From Tenuifilum thalassicum (GTDB lineage Bacteria > Bacteroidota > Bacteroidia > Bacteroidales > Tenuifilaceae), in contig NZ_CP041345.1 of the NCBI RefSeq assembly GCF_013265555.1, positions 2,774,581 to 2,838,580 of the forward strand: DNA of 64,000 nucleotides, written 5' to 3'. Shown here piece after piece: positions 61,136 through 64,000 of the stretch (position 1 is the first letter of the stretch; each line of letters begins with the position of its first letter). Both the position numbers and the translations under genes were made by a program. The notes beneath the pieces were generated by a model. It saw only the letters and a list, made by a program, of their open reading frames with translations. It was not told the DNA's origin and made no database searches.

Positions 61136-63427
61136 ATGAAGATATCACTAACCATAAGGCAAAAAATATTGTACTTTATATTAGGTACTGCAATTGTTGT
61201 TTTTTCTGTAGTGTTTTACTTTATCAGTTCTTCGTCGCGTCAATTAGCATACAATCAAGCCATAAAGCTAACAAATAGCTATGCACGCCAATACGCTTTA
61301 AACATTGAGAGCTGGATAAACCAAGACTTTGCCGTAACCCGTACTCTTGCCACAACATTTCTTGAATACAAACAGCTTCCATTTGATAAATGGCAAAAGC
61401 TAATCTACCCGATGTACGAAAGGGTAATTAAAACTACACCCAGAGTAGATGCTTATTGGGATAGTTGGGAATTGAGCAATCTTGACACATCATGGAAAAA
61501 GCCTTATGGCCGATACTTTCATATTGTTTATAAACGAAATGGAAAATATTTAACAAAGACTGAGATGAGAAGCCTAGACGGCGATCCTCCAACGTATGAA
61601 AGTATGAAAAAAGCTGCAAAAGAATTAATTGCAGAACCCTATATTTCTGAGTTGCAGAACGGCCAAATGATGACCACACTTACATCGCCTTTGCTTGAAA
61701 ATGGAAAGTTTATTGGATTAATTGGTGCCGATCTTATCCTTACTCGATTTCAGAACCTAGTTCACGAAATTAAGCCCTACCCTAATACTTTTGCCTTTTT
61801 ACTTTCAAATAATGGCACCTTTCTGGCCCACCCCGATTCAACAATTTACAAAAAAAACATAGCTGACATTTTACCTGAGTTCAATGAGAAGTATGGTATT
61901 CTCAAAAAGATAAAAAAAGGGAAAAGCTTTAGCTTTTCACATACCGACGAAAAGGGTAATGGGATTTACTATACTTTTGAGCCAATAAAAATAGGAAAAA
62001 CTAACACACCATGGGCAATAGGAATTGCAGTTCCTATTAACGATATTCTTGCTGCTGCAAATAAGAATTATAACACCAGTTTTATTCTAGCAGTTATAGG
62101 ACTGTTGGTTATGATACTTGTTATTTATATAGTATCGAACAATATTGCTAAACCCATTAAGACAATCACACAAATAATTCTTGACTTTGCTAAAGGTAAA
62201 ATAATTAAAGACATAAAATTAGACACAAAAGGGAACACCGAGATTAGTCAAATGGCTGCAGCGGTAGAGAAATCGCTAATTGGGATTCATAAAAAAACAC
62301 AATTTGCAAGTGAAATTGGTTCAGGTAATCTTTCAGTTGATCTAGATCTTTTAAGCGAAGACGATCACTTAGGTAAGTCGCTATTGGAAATGCGCGATAA
62401 TTTACGCAAAGCTCGTGAAGAAGAAGAACAAAGAAAGGTTGAAGAATCTAAAAAACGTTGGATAAACGAGGGGATGGCTAAATTTGGTGAAATTCTTCGC
62501 CAAAACAACGATAATCTTACTCTACTTAGTCAAGAACTTATAAAAAACTTGGTCTGGCATCTAAACGCATCGGTTGGAGGAATTTTCTTACTGAATGAAG
62601 ATTCTGAAACTGGTGATAAAACCTTTGATATGGTAGCAATGTTTGCTTACGATAGAAATAGGCTAATGAAAAGAAGCTACCATTTTGCTGAAGGAATTAT
62701 AGGAGCATGTGCCGCAGAACGGGATGTCATAATACTAAAGGAAGTACCGCAAGACTATATTGAAATTACTTCTGGTCTTGGTGGCATTAACCCTAACTTC
62801 ATTATTGCTGTACCTCTTATTTTTGAAGACCAAGTACTTGGAGTAATTGAGATAGCATCACTTCAAGAGTTTAAAGAACATGAAATAGAATTCCTAAAAG
62901 ACCTCTCCAACAGCATTGCATCAACCCTTAATTCAGTTAAGGTAAACTCTCTTACTGCTGAACTTTTAATGAAATCAAAAGAGCAGGCAGAAATGATGGC
63001 AGCACAAGAGGAGGAGATGCGCCAAAACATGGAGGAACTTCAAGCTACTCAAGAAGAAGCAGCACGAAGAACCTTTGAATTTGAGAGCCTTATCAATGCT
63101 CTAAATACCGCTGCATTTGTCATGGAGTACGATACCAATGGTTATGTTGTAAACATTAACGATGGCTATCTTAATTTCTTGGGCGCTAAGAGAGAGGATA
63201 TTATTGGAATGCATTATTCTGATGGCCTGGTGCTATCCGACGAAGAGAAAAAATCATTTGAAAAAACATGGAACGAAATTCTTAATGGCAAAACTCATAA
63301 ACATAAAACAAAGATTAATCTTTTAGGAAAGGAGTATACCCTCTTAGAATCATATACTCCAACCTTTGACCAAAATGGTCAACTTGTAAAGATACTAAAA
63401 ATCGCAATGGATATATCAAACATTTAA
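61136..63427 (+). CDS. Cache-HAMP-GAF-PAS sensor protein without recognised output domain
   Basis: 763 residues. TM1 at about 11-33, periplasmic dCache-type sensory domain to about 300 (VDAYWDSWELSNLDTSWKKPYGR, MMTTLTSPLLENGKFIGLIGADL), TM2 near 313-333, then HAMP. A GAF domain lies at about 440-600 (WHLNASVGGIFLLNEDSETG, GVIEIASLQEF). A coiled coil with alternating glutamates (QEEEMRQNMEELQATQEEA) leads into a PAS domain (FESLINALNTAAFVMEYDTNGYVVNIND to the end). No kinase, cyclase, phosphatase or methyl-accepting domain is present, so it must signal through partners, perhaps by the coiled coil. Its stop overlaps the next gene convergently by four bases. Confidence 0.88.
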   Translation: MKISLTIRQKILYFILGTAIVVFSVVFYFISSSSRQLAYNQAIKLTNSYARQYALNIESWINQDFAVTRTLATTFLEYKQLPFDKWQKLIYPMYERVIKTTPRVDAYWDSWELSNLDTSWKKPYGRYFHIVYKRNGKYLTKTEMRSLDGDPPTYESMKKAAKELIAEPYISELQNGQMMTTLTSPLLENGKFIGLIGADLILTRFQNLVHEIKPYPNTFAFLLSNNGTFLAHPDSTIYKKNIADILPEFNEKYGILKKIKKGKSFSFSHTDEKGNGIYYTFEPIKIGKTNTPWAIGIAVPINDILAAANKNYNTSFILAVIGLLVMILVIYIVSNNIAKPIKTITQIILDFAKGKIIKDIKLDTKGNTEISQMAAAVEKSLIGIHKKTQFASEIGSGNLSVDLDLLSEDDHLGKSLLEMRDNLRKAREEEEQRKVEESKKRWINEGMAKFGEILRQNNDNLTLLSQELIKNLVWHLNASVGGIFLLNEDSETGDKTFDMVAMFAYDRNRLMKRSYHFAEGIIGACAAERDVIILKEVPQDYIEITSGLGGINPNFIIAVPLIFEDQVLGVIEIASLQEFKEHEIEFLKDLSNSIASTLNSVKVNSLTAELLMKSKEQAEMMAAQEEEMRQNMEELQATQEEAARRTFEFESLINALNTAAFVMEYDTNGYVVNINDGYLNFLGAKREDIIGMHYSDGLVLSDEEKKSFEKTWNEILNGKTHKHKTKINLLGKEYTLLESYTPTFDQNGQLVKILKIAMDISNI

Positions 63428-64000
63428 ACGCTAAATTCCACCAAATAGCCTGTATGATTCCGAACATTAAACACAGTACCTGATTCAAATATCAGGTATT
63501 GTCCTTTTATTCCAATCAGTTTCTCTTCTATAAAATCAACCTTATCCAAATTTAAAGACTTAATTTTTTGAAGTGTTTCAACTTTGGGGTATGTTATTGT
63601 ATAAACGATATCTTCCTCAGGTCGGTAATCAAATCCCTTTCCGTTTAAAAATTCCAAAGCCTTTGCCTTTTCTGCTAAAAAATCTTTAGGCACTTCTTCC
63701 CTATCTTTTAACATTCGTTGCCAAGCCGTTTTATCTGACAAAATAGCCTTAAGTTCTTCCTCAATAATTCCAGCACTATAGCGGTTTGGTGTTTTACAAA
63801 TCTTAATAGCATAAGTGGCTCCCTGATCGACCCAACGAGTTGGAATTTGATGGTAACGAGTAACGCCAACCTTTAAACCACCTGTCCAGGCCAAATATAC
63901 AAAGTGATCGACCAGACAATTTTCTTCGGCAAATTTGATATCCCTTGCTATTCCCTCATGGGCCCTGCATAGTTCCGGTCTTAATACACACTCTTCTGCT
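63424..64000 (-). CDS. DUF2797 family protein, N-terminal end cut by the window
   Basis: The open frame runs beyond 64000, so at least 192 codons belong to a longer gene. The pattern CVLRPELCRAHEGIARD, then CLVDHFVYLAWTGGLKVGVTR, then RWVDQGATYAIKICKTPNRY is the DUF2797 signature, with conserved cysteines and histidines that probably bind metal. The function of this family is unknown. It converges on the sensor gene with a four-base overlap of stops. Confidence 0.88.
   Translation of the reverse strand, partial: AEECVLRPELCRAHEGIARDIKFAEENCLVDHFVYLAWTGGLKVGVTRYHQIPTRWVDQGATYAIKICKTPNRYSAGIIEEELKAILSDKTAWQRMLKDREEVPKDFLAEKAKALEFLNGKGFDYRPEEDIVYTITYPKVETLQKIKSLNLDKVDFIEEKLIGIKGQYLIFESGTVFNVRNHTGYLVEFSV

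Overview
The window comes from a member of the Bacteroidota, most likely a Bacteroidales/Marinilabiliales-type anaerobe or relative. Several things point there. Gene starts are preceded by the Bacteroidota -7 box TAnnTTTG. There is a very large secreted protein with SprB-type repeats and a type IX secretion (T9SS) C-terminal sorting domain, an S46 dipeptidyl-peptidase, a FISUMP lipoprotein-like protein, DUF4252 and DUF1987 proteins, a split transketolase and a GlnRS. The DNA is AT-rich and there is one tRNA gene (Gln, anticodon CTG). No rRNA, CRISPR array, prophage or replication origin was seen.

Layout. 1-5.7 kb: end of a glycosyltransferase, rnhB, a DPP7-like peptidase, a SiaB-type kinase with two SiaC (DUF1987) partners, and a BFN/UVR nuclease-like protein. 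5.9-15.7 kb: secreted unknown protein, hybrid histidine kinase, a beta-propeller/SpoIIE phosphatase sensor, a FISUMP surface protein and a lone receiver domain. 16-29 kb: glnS followed at once by tRNA-Gln, then on the minus strand a Memo-like lipoprotein, a giant alpha-2-macroglobulin and PBP1C in one operon, then metG. 29-36 kb: a 7-kb accessory island with three secreted toxin/immunity-like modules (two with M23 peptidase ends, one broken), an IS3 fragment, two copies of a GC-rich palindromic repeat and arrays of about 10-bp repeats. 36-45.5 kb: dapD, split transketolase with an MGS-like protein between its halves, an ECF sigma system, a third DUF1987 protein, SufE and a DUF59 protein, a DMT transporter, an S41 peptidase and ruvC. 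45.5-51 kb: aminotransferase, then sigma-54 activator-lptE-unknown-secG, with an IS30 element just upstream. 51-64 kb: two sulfotransferase-like genes, the 1750-residue T9SS adhesin, a DUF1972 glycosyltransferase overlapping a cyclic-nucleotide-domain histidine kinase, a Cache/HAMP/GAF/PAS sensor and a partial DUF2797 gene.

Themes. First, an expanded SiaABC-like Ser/Thr partner-switching set: one kinase, three DUF1987 proteins (one without the expected phospho-acceptor) and a SpoIIE phosphatase with a sensory propeller, but no diguanylate cyclase in view. Second, the metG-dapD island looks like a store of displaced C-terminal toxin tips. Two genes start inside the same 157-bp homologous block, which reads in frame upstream as the tail of a larger protein, and then diverge completely into different toxin-like ends, each followed by an overlapping or abutting immunity-like gene. 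I consider this island the most interesting part of the window. Third, cell-envelope defence and remodelling: A2M-PBP1C, LptE, T9SS adhesin and surface glycosylation. All family assignments are from reading the sequence by eye and from memory of the families; no search was run.
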